Assembly (NCBI RefSeq): GCF_019145475.1
Contig: NZ_JAHTKI010000001.1
Location: forward strand, 372,001-436,000
Direction of reading: 5' to 3'
DNA from: Pseudomonas botevensis
GTDB lineage: Bacteria; Pseudomonadota; Gammaproteobacteria; Pseudomonadales; Pseudomonadaceae
Length of the DNA stretch: 64,000 nucleotides
Shown: positions 36,732 to 44,638 of the stretch, piece by piece
How the letters are laid out: the number at the start of each line of letters is the position of its first letter
Numbering within the stretch: the stretch's first letter is position 1
The notes under the pieces: model-generated
Databases searched by the model: none
What the model saw: only the letters and a program-made list of their open reading frames with translations
What the model was told of the DNA's origin: nothing
Position numbers and translations under genes: made by a program

Positions 36732-36887
36732 ATGAAACGCAAACCGGATTTGCTGTGGACTTTGGTTATTTTGTTTGGCCTGGGCGTCGTGACCACCGGT
36801 TATGCGCAAAGCCTGTGGGCGAACAAGGCCGATGCTCCGATTGAAGTGGCGCAACAAGTACAACAGTCGACAGCCTTCAAGCGCTGA
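36732..36887 (+). CDS. Small single-span membrane protein (51 residues), unknown
   Basis: ATG at 36732 with GGGGGG seven bases upstream and TGA at 36885-36887. The product begins MKRKPDLLWTLVILFGLG, has one membrane segment (about residues 7-27), a short positively charged N-terminus (inside) and a polar C-terminal tail rich in Gln and Ala. Base and codon use match neighbouring genes. It is convergent with the folate cyclo-ligase gene. The good ribosome-binding site and membrane-protein pattern make it a likely real gene; function unknown. Confidence 0.7.
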   Translation: MKRKPDLLWTLVILFGLGVVTTGYAQSLWANKADAPIEVAQQVQQSTAFKR

Positions 36888-36936
36888 ACACTGCCCTCCC
36901 GGCGTCGCCGTTCGAGTGACGCCTTGTCCCGTAAGC

Positions 36937-37542
36937 CTATCCCGCGAAATACCATGCCCTGTCGGTGACCGTGCCTTGCAACGGTACATCCCAACTGGCC
37001 TGCGCCAGACGTTCGACCTTCTGACATTCATGGGCCAGGCCCAACAGCGTCGGCTTGCGCCAGTTCTGGCGGCGGGCGAGGTACGCCAGGCTGCGGTCGT
37101 AGAACCCGCCGCCCATTCCCAGACGACCACCGACGTCGTCAAACCCCACCAATGGCAACAACACCAGATCCAGTGCCCAGATCTTGCGCTGCCGGGCCAG
37201 ATTGACTCGCGGTTCGAGAATCCGGAAGCGGTTGGGTTTTAGCTTTTCCCCTGGCCGGATGCGCTGGAAGACCATTTTGGTTCGCGGCCAGGCGCTGAGA
37301 ACCGGCAGGTAAGTGGCCTTGCCCCGACGCTGGGCGGCGCGCAGCAACAGGCGCGGGTCGATTTCACCGTCGGTGGGCAGGTACAGGGAAATGTGTTTCG
37401 CCCGGCGGAACTGCGGGTGTTGCGCCAGTTGTTTGTACAGGCCTTGGGCGGCTTGGCGTTGCTCGCTCGGGGTCAGCGAACGGCGGGCCTTGCGCAGCAG
37501 GCGGCGCAGTTGAGGGCGGGGCAGCAACGCAGGTTCGGTCAT
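36937..37542 (-). CDS. fau: 5-formyltetrahydrofolate cyclo-ligase
   Basis: 201 residues from the ATG at 37542; the frame further upstream crosses the 6S terminator and is not coding. Family blocks are QLRRLLRKARRSLTP, KHISLYLPTDGEIDPRLLL, DLVLLPLVGFDDVGGRLGMGGGFYDRSLAY (ATP and folate site) and GLAHECQKV. It converts 5-formyl-THF to 5,10-methenyl-THF. It lies directly after the 6S RNA gene on the same strand, the conserved ssrS-fau (ygfA) arrangement. Confidence 0.93.
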   Translation of the reverse strand: MTEPALLPRPQLRRLLRKARRSLTPSEQRQAAQGLYKQLAQHPQFRRAKHISLYLPTDGEIDPRLLLRAAQRRGKATYLPVLSAWPRTKMVFQRIRPGEKLKPNRFRILEPRVNLARQRKIWALDLVLLPLVGFDDVGGRLGMGGGFYDRSLAYLARRQNWRKPTLLGLAHECQKVERLAQASWDVPLQGTVTDRAWYFAG

Positions 37543-37581
37543 GGTTCGGCTTCGGCAGGATGGGTGCGAAAACGTACGCAT

Positions 37582-37617
37582 AAAAAATCCGATGCCGGCA
37601 TGCACCGGCATCGGATT
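37582..37617 (-). terminator. Terminator downstream of 6S RNA
   Basis: On the minus strand TCCGATGCCGG-TGCAT-CCGGCATCGGA-type stem is followed by TTTTTT. It separates the 6S RNA from fau. Confidence 0.9.
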
Positions 37618-37624
37618 CGAATCA

Positions 37625-37801
37625 GGCTCCCCGGATGAGCCGCTGTCGACTTAGCCCTTGAACCCGAGAGTTCAAGGTGGAGGATGCAGTAGGCTTTAAG
37701 GCTTTCCGTCTGGCGGACATGCACACCAGCCCAACGTGCAACCCCCAGGGTAGTGCAAATCGGCTCAGGGACATCGTCAACTGGCAAGCACCCCAGGGAG
37801 T
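37625..37801 (-). ncRNA. ssrS: 6S RNA
   Basis: Between zapA and fau on their strand. Read on the minus strand, the region opens with CTCCCTGGGG... and TTGACGATGTCCCTGAGCCG, and ends ...CATCCGGGGAGCC. The CUCCC and GGGAG ends can pair to close the rod, and the middle is the expected long interrupted helix with the central bubble that mimics an open promoter. 6S RNA binds sigma-70 RNA polymerase in stationary phase. A -10 TATACT lies at 37813-37808. Ends are estimated to within a few bases. Confidence 0.88.
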
Positions 37802-37807
37802 GCGGCG

Positions 37808-37835
37808 AGTATACCTCAAGCGGCCCGGCGAATCA
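37808..37835 (-). promoter_or_regulatory. 6S RNA promoter
   Basis: Minus-strand -10 TATACT (37813-37808) with a weak -35 TGATTC (about 37835-37830, 16-base spacer) that reaches into the end of zapA. Confidence 0.5.
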
Positions 37836-38150
37836 GCCTTTGCTGACATCCGTGTCGTCGGCCAGGGCCAGATCGACACGATCGAGCAAGTCTCGCACCT
37901 GTTCGCGGGTCGAACTGCTGGCCTGGATATCCGGGCTGTCAGCTTTGTGCAAGAAGTCATGGGTGATGTTCAGCGCGGCCATCACGGCAATGCGGTCGGC
38001 ACCGATGACTTTGCCGCTGCTGCGGATCTCGCGCATCTTGCCGTCCAGGTAACGGGCGGCGCTGACCAGATTGCTGCGTTCTTCCTGGGGGCAGATGATC
38101 GAATATTCTTTATCGAGGATCTGCACGGTAACGCTATTGCTTGAACTCAT
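37833..38150 (-). CDS. zapA: Cell division protein ZapA
   Basis: 105 residues. The N-terminal globular part (VTVQILDKEYSIICPQEERSNLVSAARYLDGKMREIR) and the C-terminal coiled coil (VMAALNITHDFLHK onward) are those of ZapA, which bundles FtsZ protofilaments at mid-cell. It overlaps the upstream coiled-coil gene by four bases (ATGA), so the two are translated together. Confidence 0.95.
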   Translation of the reverse strand: MSSSNSVTVQILDKEYSIICPQEERSNLVSAARYLDGKMREIRSSGKVIGADRIAVMAALNITHDFLHKADSPDIQASSSTREQVRDLLDRVDLALADDTDVSKG

Positions 38151-38356
38151 GAGTCTTGCTCCAGGGCCTTGAGGCGCGAAATCATCGATTCGACCTTACG
38201 CCGGGCGATTTCGTTTTTTTCAATGAGGTGAGCGCGTTCCTCGCGCCAGGTCTTTTCCTGAGCTTGTAAGAGTGCGTTTTGACTCTTTAGTTGCTCGACT
38301 CGGGTAATCAGCTTTTCGAGTCTGGCCATCAGCGCTTGCAGGTCGGTGTCTTCCAT
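38147..38356 (-). CDS. TIGR02449 family coiled-coil protein (ZapB-like)
   Basis: 69 residues from ATG 38356; an in-frame GTG at 38365 would add three. The whole protein is one coiled coil (LQALMARLEKLITRVEQLKSQNALLQ... to the C-terminus), like ZapB. It is coupled to zapA by a 4-base overlap and is probably a division accessory protein acting with ZapA. This is inference from context and shape. Confidence 0.83.
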   Translation of the reverse strand: MEDTDLQALMARLEKLITRVEQLKSQNALLQAQEKTWREERAHLIEKNEIARRKVESMISRLKALEQDS

Positions 38357-38490
38357 TGTGTCCACTGAATTCGTCTGATGGGCGGCAGGCGCCCGGCGGG
38401 CGGACAGCCTTTAATAGTCTTGGCGAGTCTGTCGATGTAGGATACAAGGCCTTCATTCTAGACATAGCGCCGTCTGGCGCCTAGCTGCCC

Positions 38491-39045
38491 ATGCCCATTC
38501 AGAATTCTCCATACCAAGCCTTCGCCACCCTGCTGACTTCCAGCGGCCATCCTGTCTCGCCTGCCGAACTGCACGGCCTGTTGCTCGGCCGCAGCTGCGC
38601 CGGCGCCGGTTTTGAACACGACAGCTGGCTGGTTGATGCCGCCGAGCTGCTCGAAGGCGAACCGTCGGACAACGTACGCAACGCCCTGATCGGCCTGCAA
38701 GAAATGGTCAAGGGTGAGCTGACCGGCGATGACATGGCCGTGGTTCTGCTGCTGCCGACCGACGATGCGCCGCTCACCGAGCGTGCTGCCGCGCTGGGCC
38801 AGTGGTGCCAGGGCTTCCTCACCGGTTTCGGCCTGACCCGCCGCTCCTACGCGCTGAGCGACGAGGCGAACGAAGTGCTGCAGGATCTGGCGGCCATTTC
38901 CCAGGTTCAGGACGCGCTCGAAGAGTCCGACGACGGTGAAAACGACTACATGGAAGTCATGGAATACCTGCGCGTCGCGCCGCTGCTGCTGTTCACCGAA
39001 ACCAAGAAGACCGACGAAGCGCCGGCCAAACCGTCGCTGCACTGA
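38491..39045 (+). CDS. YecA/YgfB family protein (UPF0149)
   Basis: 184 residues. All-helical UPF0149 domain: [27 protein letters not shown] and [13 protein letters not shown]. It lacks the C-terminal SEC-C zinc motif found in YecA proper, so it matches YgfB. In P. aeruginosa a YgfB homologue represses alpA-dependent genes and affects beta-lactam resistance; equivalence here is plausible. It is first in the pepP-ubiH operon. Confidence 0.9.
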   Translation: MPIQNSPYQAFATLLTSSGHPVSPAELHGLLLGRSCAGAGFEHDSWLVDAAELLEGEPSDNVRNALIGLQEMVKGELTGDDMAVVLLLPTDDAPLTERAAALGQWCQGFLTGFGLTRRSYALSDEANEVLQDLAAISQVQDALEESDDGENDYMEVMEYLRVAPLLLFTETKKTDEAPAKPSLH

Positions 39046-39071
39046 TCGATGCCAGGGAACGCCATCTGCCC

Positions 39072-40406
39072 ATGATTCATATCCCGAAAGCGGAATACAG
39101 CCGTCGCCGCAAGGCCCTGATGGCGCAGATGGAACCCAACAGCATCGCCATCCTGCCCGCCGCCGCCGTTGCGATCCGCAATCGTGACGTCGAGCATGTT
39201 TACCGCCAGGACAGTGATTTCCAGTACCTGAGCGGTTTCCCCGAGCCGCAGGCCGTCATCGTCCTGATGCCCGGCCGCGAACATGGCGAATACGTGTTGT
39301 TCTGCCGTGAGCGCAACGCCGAGCGCGAACTGTGGGATGGCCTGCGTGCCGGACAGGAAGGCGCGATCCGTGAGTACGGCGCCGACGACGCCTTCCCGAT
39401 TACCGACATCGACGACATCCTGCCGGGCCTGATCGAAGGCCGCGACCGGGTGTATTCGGCGATGGGCAGCAACCCGGAATTCGACCGCCACCTGATGGAC
39501 TGGATCAACGTGATCCGCTCCAAGGCGCACCTCGGCGCCCAGCCGCCGAACGAATTCGTTGCCCTGGATCATCTGCTGCACGACATGCGCCTGTATAAAT
39601 CGGCGGCGGAAGTGAAGGTGATGCGCGAAGCCGCGCGGATTTCGGCCCAGGCCCATATCCGGGCGATGCAGGCCAGTCGCGCCGGGCTCTACGAGTACAG
39701 CCTCGAAGCCGAGCTGGACTACGAATTCCGCAAGGGCGGGGCGAAGATGCCGGCCTACGGTTCGATCGTTGCCGCCGGGCGCAACAGCTGCATCCTGCAT
39801 TACCAGCAGAATGACGCGCTGCTCAAGGACGGCGACCTGGTGCTGATCGATGCCGGTTGCGAGATCGACTGCTACGCCAGCGACATCACCCGCACCTGGC
39901 CGGTCAACGGCACGTTTTCGCCCGAGCAGAAAGCGATCTACGAATTGGTGCTGGCCTCCCAGGAAGCCGCGTTCACCGAGATCGCGCCGAACAAGCACTG
40001 GAACCAGGCGCACGAAGCCACGGTTCGGGTGATTACCGGCGGGCTGGTGAAGCTGGGCCTGTTGCAGGGCGACGTCGACGAGTTGATCGCCAGCGAAGCC
40101 TACAAGGCTTTTTATATGCACCGCGCCGGCCACTGGCTGGGCATGGATGTACACGATGTCGGCGAGTACAGGGTCGGCGGCGAATGGCGGGTGCTGGAAG
40201 TCGGCATGGCGCTGACCGTGGAGCCGGGCATCTACATCGCCCCGGACAATCAGAACGTAGCGAAGAAATGGCGCGGCATTGGCGTGCGCATCGAGGACGA
40301 CGTGGTAGTGACCAAGAGCGGTTGTGAAATCCTGACCGGCGGTGTGCCGAAAACCGTCGCCGAGATCGAGGCGCTGATGGCGCAGGCACGGACACACGCG
40401 GCATGA
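39072..40406 (+). CDS. pepP: Xaa-Pro aminopeptidase P
   Basis: 444 residues. The N-terminal domain (IPKAEYSRRRKALMAQM..., PQAVIVLMPG) is followed by a pita-bread catalytic domain with the five metal ligands: LVLIDAGCEIDCYASDITRTWPVNG (two Asp), HRAGHWLGMDVHD (His), TVEPGIYI (Glu) and GVRIEDDVVVT (Glu). It releases N-terminal residues preceding proline. Its stop overlaps the ubiH start (ATGA). Confidence 0.95.
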   Translation: MIHIPKAEYSRRRKALMAQMEPNSIAILPAAAVAIRNRDVEHVYRQDSDFQYLSGFPEPQAVIVLMPGREHGEYVLFCRERNAERELWDGLRAGQEGAIREYGADDAFPITDIDDILPGLIEGRDRVYSAMGSNPEFDRHLMDWINVIRSKAHLGAQPPNEFVALDHLLHDMRLYKSAAEVKVMREAARISAQAHIRAMQASRAGLYEYSLEAELDYEFRKGGAKMPAYGSIVAAGRNSCILHYQQNDALLKDGDLVLIDAGCEIDCYASDITRTWPVNGTFSPEQKAIYELVLASQEAAFTEIAPNKHWNQAHEATVRVITGGLVKLGLLQGDVDELIASEAYKAFYMHRAGHWLGMDVHDVGEYRVGGEWRVLEVGMALTVEPGIYIAPDNQNVAKKWRGIGVRIEDDVVVTKSGCEILTGGVPKTVAEIEALMAQARTHAA

Positions 40407-41590
40407 GTCGGGTCAATCTGGCAATCATCGGTGGCGGCCTGGTCGGTGCCAGTCTGGCGCTGGCCTTGCAGGCCGGGGCCAAGGCGCGCGGCTGGAAGAT
40501 CGTGCTGATCGAGCCGTTCGCCCCCGGCAACAGCTGGCAACCGAGCTACGACGCGCGCTCTTCGGCGCTGTCCTTCGGCTCGCGACAGATTTATCAGCGC
40601 CTCGGCGTGTGGCAGGAAATCTCCCGCCGCGCCGAGCCGATCAAACAGATTCACGTGTCCGACCGTGGACGCTTCTCCACCGCCCGATTGTCGGCGATGG
40701 AAGAGGGCGTGCCGGCCCTCGGCTACGTGGTGGAAAACGCCTGGCTCGGCCAGTGCCTGTGGCAGCACATCGACAAGGACGTGATCAGCTGGCGCTGCCC
40801 GGCGGAAGTTACGCGCATGGAGCCGCTGCCCGACGGCTATCGCCTGATCCTCAACGATGAAACCACGGTCGAGTGCGACCTCGCGGTGCTCGCCGATGGC
40901 GGGCGCTCCGGTCTGCGCGAGCAACTGGGCATCAACGTGCGCAAGCGTCCGTACAACCAGAGTGCGCTGATCGCCAACATCACCCCGAGCGAAGCGCACA
41001 ACGGCATGGCCTTCGAGCGTTTCACCGATGAAGGTCCGATGGCGTTGCTGCCGTTGCCGGAAAACCGCTGCGCCCTGGTCTGGACCCGCCTGGGGATGGA
41101 CGCGCAGAGGCTGGCGGATCTGAGCGAGCGCGACTTCCTCAGTGAGTTGCAGGGGGTATTCGGTTATCGCCTCGGCACGCTGAAACAGGTTGGCGCGCGG
41201 CATCTGTATCCGCTGTCGCTGGTGGAAGCCGAGGAGCAGGTGCGCTCGCATCTGGCGGTACTCGGCAACGCCGCGCACAGCCTGCATCCGATTGCCGGGC
41301 AGGGCTTCAACCTGTCCCTGCGCGATGCCGATGCGCTGGCGGCGGCGTTGCTGGCCAGCGACAAACCCTTGGGCGACTTCGCCACATTGCAGGCGTATCG
41401 CGAGCGCCAGCGCCTGGACCAGAACCTGACCGTGGGTTTCTCCGATCAGGTCACCCGGCTGTTTGGCAGCACCCAGCCGCTGGTATCGCTGGGGCGCAAT
41501 ATCGGTCTGCTCGGCCTCGACCTGTTACCACCGGCCAAACGCTGGTTCGCCCGCCAGGCCATGGGACTGGGGACGCGGTCGGATGTATAA
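40403..41590 (+). CDS. ubiH: 2-octaprenyl-6-methoxyphenol hydroxylase UbiH
   Basis: 395 residues, FAD-dependent aromatic hydroxylase in ubiquinone synthesis. It has the FAD motifs VNLAIIGGGLVGASLALAL (Rossmann), the central DLAVLADGGRSGLRE and the C-terminal VLGNAAHSLHPIAGQGFNLSLRD. ARSSALSFGSRQIYQRLGVW is typical of the UbiH/UbiF/UbiI group. It is translationally coupled to pepP and overlaps the next gene by 8 bases. Confidence 0.92.
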   Translation: MSRVNLAIIGGGLVGASLALALQAGAKARGWKIVLIEPFAPGNSWQPSYDARSSALSFGSRQIYQRLGVWQEISRRAEPIKQIHVSDRGRFSTARLSAMEEGVPALGYVVENAWLGQCLWQHIDKDVISWRCPAEVTRMEPLPDGYRLILNDETTVECDLAVLADGGRSGLREQLGINVRKRPYNQSALIANITPSEAHNGMAFERFTDEGPMALLPLPENRCALVWTRLGMDAQRLADLSERDFLSELQGVFGYRLGTLKQVGARHLYPLSLVEAEEQVRSHLAVLGNAAHSLHPIAGQGFNLSLRDADALAAALLASDKPLGDFATLQAYRERQRLDQNLTVGFSDQVTRLFGSTQPLVSLGRNIGLLGLDLLPPAKRWFARQAMGLGTRSDV

Positions 41591-42068
41591 GTGGTTGATC
41601 CGCACCTTCGGCAAGGCGCAGCTGATGCGCTGGGTGATGACGTTCTACCCGCCATACTTCGGTGCCGGTGTGCGGGTGCGGCACATCAGTGATGACTTTC
41701 GCGACATCCGCGTGTCGATGGGGCTGGGCTGGTACAACCGCAACTACGTCGGCACTCAGTTTGGTGGCAGTCTGTATTCGATGGTCGATCCGTTCTACAT
41801 GCTGATGCTGATGGAGAACCTCGGGTCGCGCTACATCGTCTGGGACAAGGCCGCCGACATCGATTTCATTGCGCCGGGCAAAGGCCCGGTGTTCGCCCGG
41901 TTCAACATCGACGACACCCTGCTCGACGAGATCCGCCGGCAGACCGCCAATGGCGAGAAGTACCTGCCGCAGTTGCAGGTCGACATTCATGATGGCGCCG
42001 GCAACCTGGTGGCGCGCGTCGGCAAAACCCTTTACGTGCGGCTCAAGCCGCAAGCGAGACAGGCTTAA
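41583..42068 (+). CDS. DUF4442 hotdog-fold protein
   Basis: 161 residues from ATG 41583. It resembles the hotdog thioesterase-like DUF4442 family: FGAGVRVRHISDDFRDIRVSMGLGWYNRNYVGTQFGGSLYSMVDPFYM and the following WDKAADIDFIAPG. The conserved NYVGTQFGGSL loop could bind an acyl-CoA-like ligand, but no catalytic residue is proven. It overlaps ubiH and lies three bases before ubiI, so it is part of the ubiquinone operon. Role unknown. Confidence 0.85.
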   Translation: MYKWLIRTFGKAQLMRWVMTFYPPYFGAGVRVRHISDDFRDIRVSMGLGWYNRNYVGTQFGGSLYSMVDPFYMLMLMENLGSRYIVWDKAADIDFIAPGKGPVFARFNIDDTLLDEIRRQTANGEKYLPQLQVDIHDGAGNLVARVGKTLYVRLKPQARQA

Positions 42069-42071
42069 AGC

Positions 42072-43295
42072 ATGGAAATGCGCGCAGATGTGCTGATTGT
42101 CGGAGCCGGCATGGTGGGCAGTGCCCTGGCGTTGGCGTTGCAGGGCAGCGGGCTGGAAGTCCTGCTGCTCGACGGCAGCCCGTTGAGCGTCAAGCCATTC
42201 GATGCCCAGGCACCGTTCGAGCCTCGGGTCAGTGCCCTGTCGGCGGCAAGCCAGCGGATTCTCGAGCGCCTCGGTGTATGGGACGGCATCGCCAAACGTC
42301 GCAGCAGTCCGTACACCGACATGCATGTCTGGGACGGCAGCGGCACCGGCCAGATTCACTTTTCGGCGAGCAGCGTGCATGCCGACGTGCTCGGCCATAT
42401 CGTCGAAAACCGCGTGGTGCAGGACGCCTTGCTCGAACGTCTGCACGACTGCGACATGGGCCTGCTGCCGAATGCGCGACTGGAGCAGATGCGCCGCTCC
42501 GGTGATGACTGGCTGCTGACCCTCGCCGACGGTCGCAAGCTGCGCGCGCCGCTGGTGATCGCGGCGGACGGCGCCAATTCGGCGGTGCGCCGCCTGACCG
42601 GCGTGGCCACCCGTGAATGGGATTATCTGCATCACGCCATCGTCACCAGCGTGCGCAGCAGCAAGGCGCACCGGATGACGGCGTGGCAGCGTTTCACCGA
42701 TCACGGGCCGCTGGCGTTTCTGCCGCTGGAGCGCGACGGCCAGCAGGATTGGTGTTCGATCGTCTGGTCGACCACGCCGGGCGAAGCCGAGCGCCTGATG
42801 GCGCTGGACGAGGCGGCGTTCTGCCGTGAGCTGGAGCGGGCGTTCGAAGGGTGCCTGGGCGACGTCGTCAGCGCCGATCCGCGACTCTGCGTGCCGCTGC
42901 GCCAGCGTCACGCCAAGCGCTACGTGGCCGAAGGCCTGGCGTTGATCGGCGATGCCGCGCACACCATTCACCCGTTGGCCGGGCAGGGGGTGAACCTCGG
43001 TTTCCTCGATGCCGCCGTGCTGGCCGAAGTACTGCTGCAAGCCGCCGAGCGCGGCGAACGCCTGGCCGAGGTGAAAGTGCTGAGCCGCTACGAACGTCGG
43101 CGCATGCCGCACAACCTGGCGCTGATGGCGGCGATGGAGGGCTTCGAGCGGTTGTTCCAGGCCGATCCGCTGCCGCTGCGCTGGTTGCGCAATGCCGGGC
43201 TGAAGATGGTCGAGCAGATGCCCGAGGCCAAGGCGCTGTTCGTGCGCGAGGCGCTGGGATTGACCGGTGACCTGCCGGCGCTTGCCAGGGCCTGA
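42072..43295 (+). CDS. ubiI: UbiH/UbiF/UbiI-type FAD hydroxylase of ubiquinone synthesis
   Basis: 407 residues, paralogous to UbiH in the same operon. Motifs: ADVLIVGAGMVGSALALAL, RVSALSAASQRILERLGVWD, PLVIAADGANSAVRRL and LIGDAAHTIHPLAGQGVNLGFLD. Pseudomonas genes in this position are usually called ubiI/visC (C5 hydroxylation). UbiF (C6) cannot be excluded by eye, so the symbol is tentative. Confidence 0.85.
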   Translation: MEMRADVLIVGAGMVGSALALALQGSGLEVLLLDGSPLSVKPFDAQAPFEPRVSALSAASQRILERLGVWDGIAKRRSSPYTDMHVWDGSGTGQIHFSASSVHADVLGHIVENRVVQDALLERLHDCDMGLLPNARLEQMRRSGDDWLLTLADGRKLRAPLVIAADGANSAVRRLTGVATREWDYLHHAIVTSVRSSKAHRMTAWQRFTDHGPLAFLPLERDGQQDWCSIVWSTTPGEAERLMALDEAAFCRELERAFEGCLGDVVSADPRLCVPLRQRHAKRYVAEGLALIGDAAHTIHPLAGQGVNLGFLDAAVLAEVLLQAAERGERLAEVKVLSRYERRRMPHNLALMAAMEGFERLFQADPLPLRWLRNAGLKMVEQMPEAKALFVREALGLTGDLPALARA

Positions 43296-43356
43296 GCGTT
43301 TTTCCGGTCATGCAACATCTGGTAACGCCTTCGAAAAGTGTTCGATTGAGCTGGTA

Positions 43357-43375
43357 AATGTGAGTCCTTATCATT
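43357..43375 (+). promoter_or_regulatory. Candidate Fur box upstream of the iron importer
   Basis: AATGTGAGTCCTTATCATT agrees with the fluorescent-Pseudomonas Fur pattern AATGAGAATnATTCTCATT at 14 of 18 fixed positions. It lies 33 bases before the ATG of the iron-binding protein gene. Confidence 0.55.
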
Positions 43376-43408
43376 TGGGCCACATTTCCCGACCGAGAGA
43401 TCACTCCC

Positions 43409-44413
43409 ATGTTGGCACCCCAGCGTCTTCTGACCGCACTGGCCCTGACCCTGATTGGCAGCACCGTCGCCCAGGCCGCCGACGAGGTGGTGGTTTACTC
43501 CTCGCGCATCGATGAACTGATCAAACCGGTGTTCGATGCCTACACCGCGAAAACCGGGGTGAAGATCAAGTTCATCACCGACAAGGAAGCGCCGCTGATG
43601 CAGCGCATCAAGGCCGAAGGCGAAAACGCCACCGCCGACCTGCTGCTGACCGTCGATGCCGGCAACCTCTGGCAGGCCGAGCAGATGGGCATTCTGCAGC
43701 CGTTCACCTCCAAGACCATCGACGCCAACATTCCCCTGCAATATCGCTCGTCCACTCACGCCTGGACCGGCCTGAGCCTGCGCGCGCGGACCATCGCCTA
43801 CTCCACCGAACGGGTGAAACCGGGCGAGTTGACCACCTACGAAGCACTGGCCGACAAGAACTGGGAAGGTCGCCTGTGCCTGCGCACGGCGAAGAAGGTC
43901 TACAACCAGTCGCTGACCGCCACCATGATCGAAACCCACGGCGCCGAGAAAACCGAGAAGATCCTCAAGGGCTGGGTCAATAACCTGTCCACTGACGTGT
44001 TCTCCGATGATGTCGCGGTGCTGGAAGCGATCAACGCCGGCCAGTGCGACGTCGGTATCGTCAACACTTACTACTACGGCCGCCTGCACCAGCAGAAGCC
44101 GGATCTGCCGGTCAAACTGTTCTGGCCGAACCAGGCGGATCGCGGGGTCCACGTCAACCTGTCGGGTATCGGCCTGACCAGGCATGCACCGCACCCGCAA
44201 GCGGCCAAGGCGTTGGTGGAGTGGATGACCACGCCTGAGGCGCAGAAAATCTTCGCCGACGTGAACCAGGAGTTCCCGGCCAATCCGGCGGTGAAGCCTT
44301 CGGCGGAAGTGGCGGCGTGGGGTGAGTTCGTGGCCGATACCCTGCCGGTGGAAGTGGCGGGCAAGCGCCAGGCCGAGGCGATCCGGATGATGGATCGGGC
44401 GGGGTGGAACTGA
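43409..44413 (+). CDS. Iron(III) ABC importer, periplasmic binding protein (FbpA/HitA type)
   Basis: 334 residues with a signal peptide cleaved after AQA (about residue 23). [53 protein letters not shown] (paired Tyr iron ligands) and the C-terminal [13 protein letters not shown] match bacterial transferrin-like FbpA proteins. It delivers ferric iron to the membrane permease encoded next. A Fur-like site lies upstream. A repeat element separates it from the permease gene. Confidence 0.92.
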   Translation: MLAPQRLLTALALTLIGSTVAQAADEVVVYSSRIDELIKPVFDAYTAKTGVKIKFITDKEAPLMQRIKAEGENATADLLLTVDAGNLWQAEQMGILQPFTSKTIDANIPLQYRSSTHAWTGLSLRARTIAYSTERVKPGELTTYEALADKNWEGRLCLRTAKKVYNQSLTATMIETHGAEKTEKILKGWVNNLSTDVFSDDVAVLEAINAGQCDVGIVNTYYYGRLHQQKPDLPVKLFWPNQADRGVHVNLSGIGLTRHAPHPQAAKALVEWMTTPEAQKIFADVNQEFPANPAVKPSAEVAAWGEFVADTLPVEVAGKRQAEAIRMMDRAGWN

Positions 44414-44449
44414 GTATTTTTCGCTTGCGGTGTTCGCTTGAGATCGTAG

Positions 44450-44579
44450 CCCTCACCCCAGCCCTCTCCCGGGGGGAGAGGGCGCCGATTTGGGTCGAGA
44501 CTTGAGTTCGGCTCGATGTAGCAGGTCGGCGTAGTCCGCAAGAACACTTCGGTCAGCCCCTCTTCCTCCGGGAGAGGGC
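44450..44579. repeat. Dispersed intergenic element, second copy
   Basis: The left part CCCTCACCCCAGCCCTCTCC and inner GGGAGAGGG match the element at 19618-19749. The right end keeps CCTCTTCCTCCGGGAGAGGG but lacks the terminal CCCCTCACC complement. It therefore lies inside the iron importer operon, between binding protein and permease genes. Confidence 0.65.
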
Positions 44580-44638
44580 GACAATCCTGACCTGAAACAA
44601 AAAACCAAGAACACCTACATCCCTCCAGAGTTCTAAAA

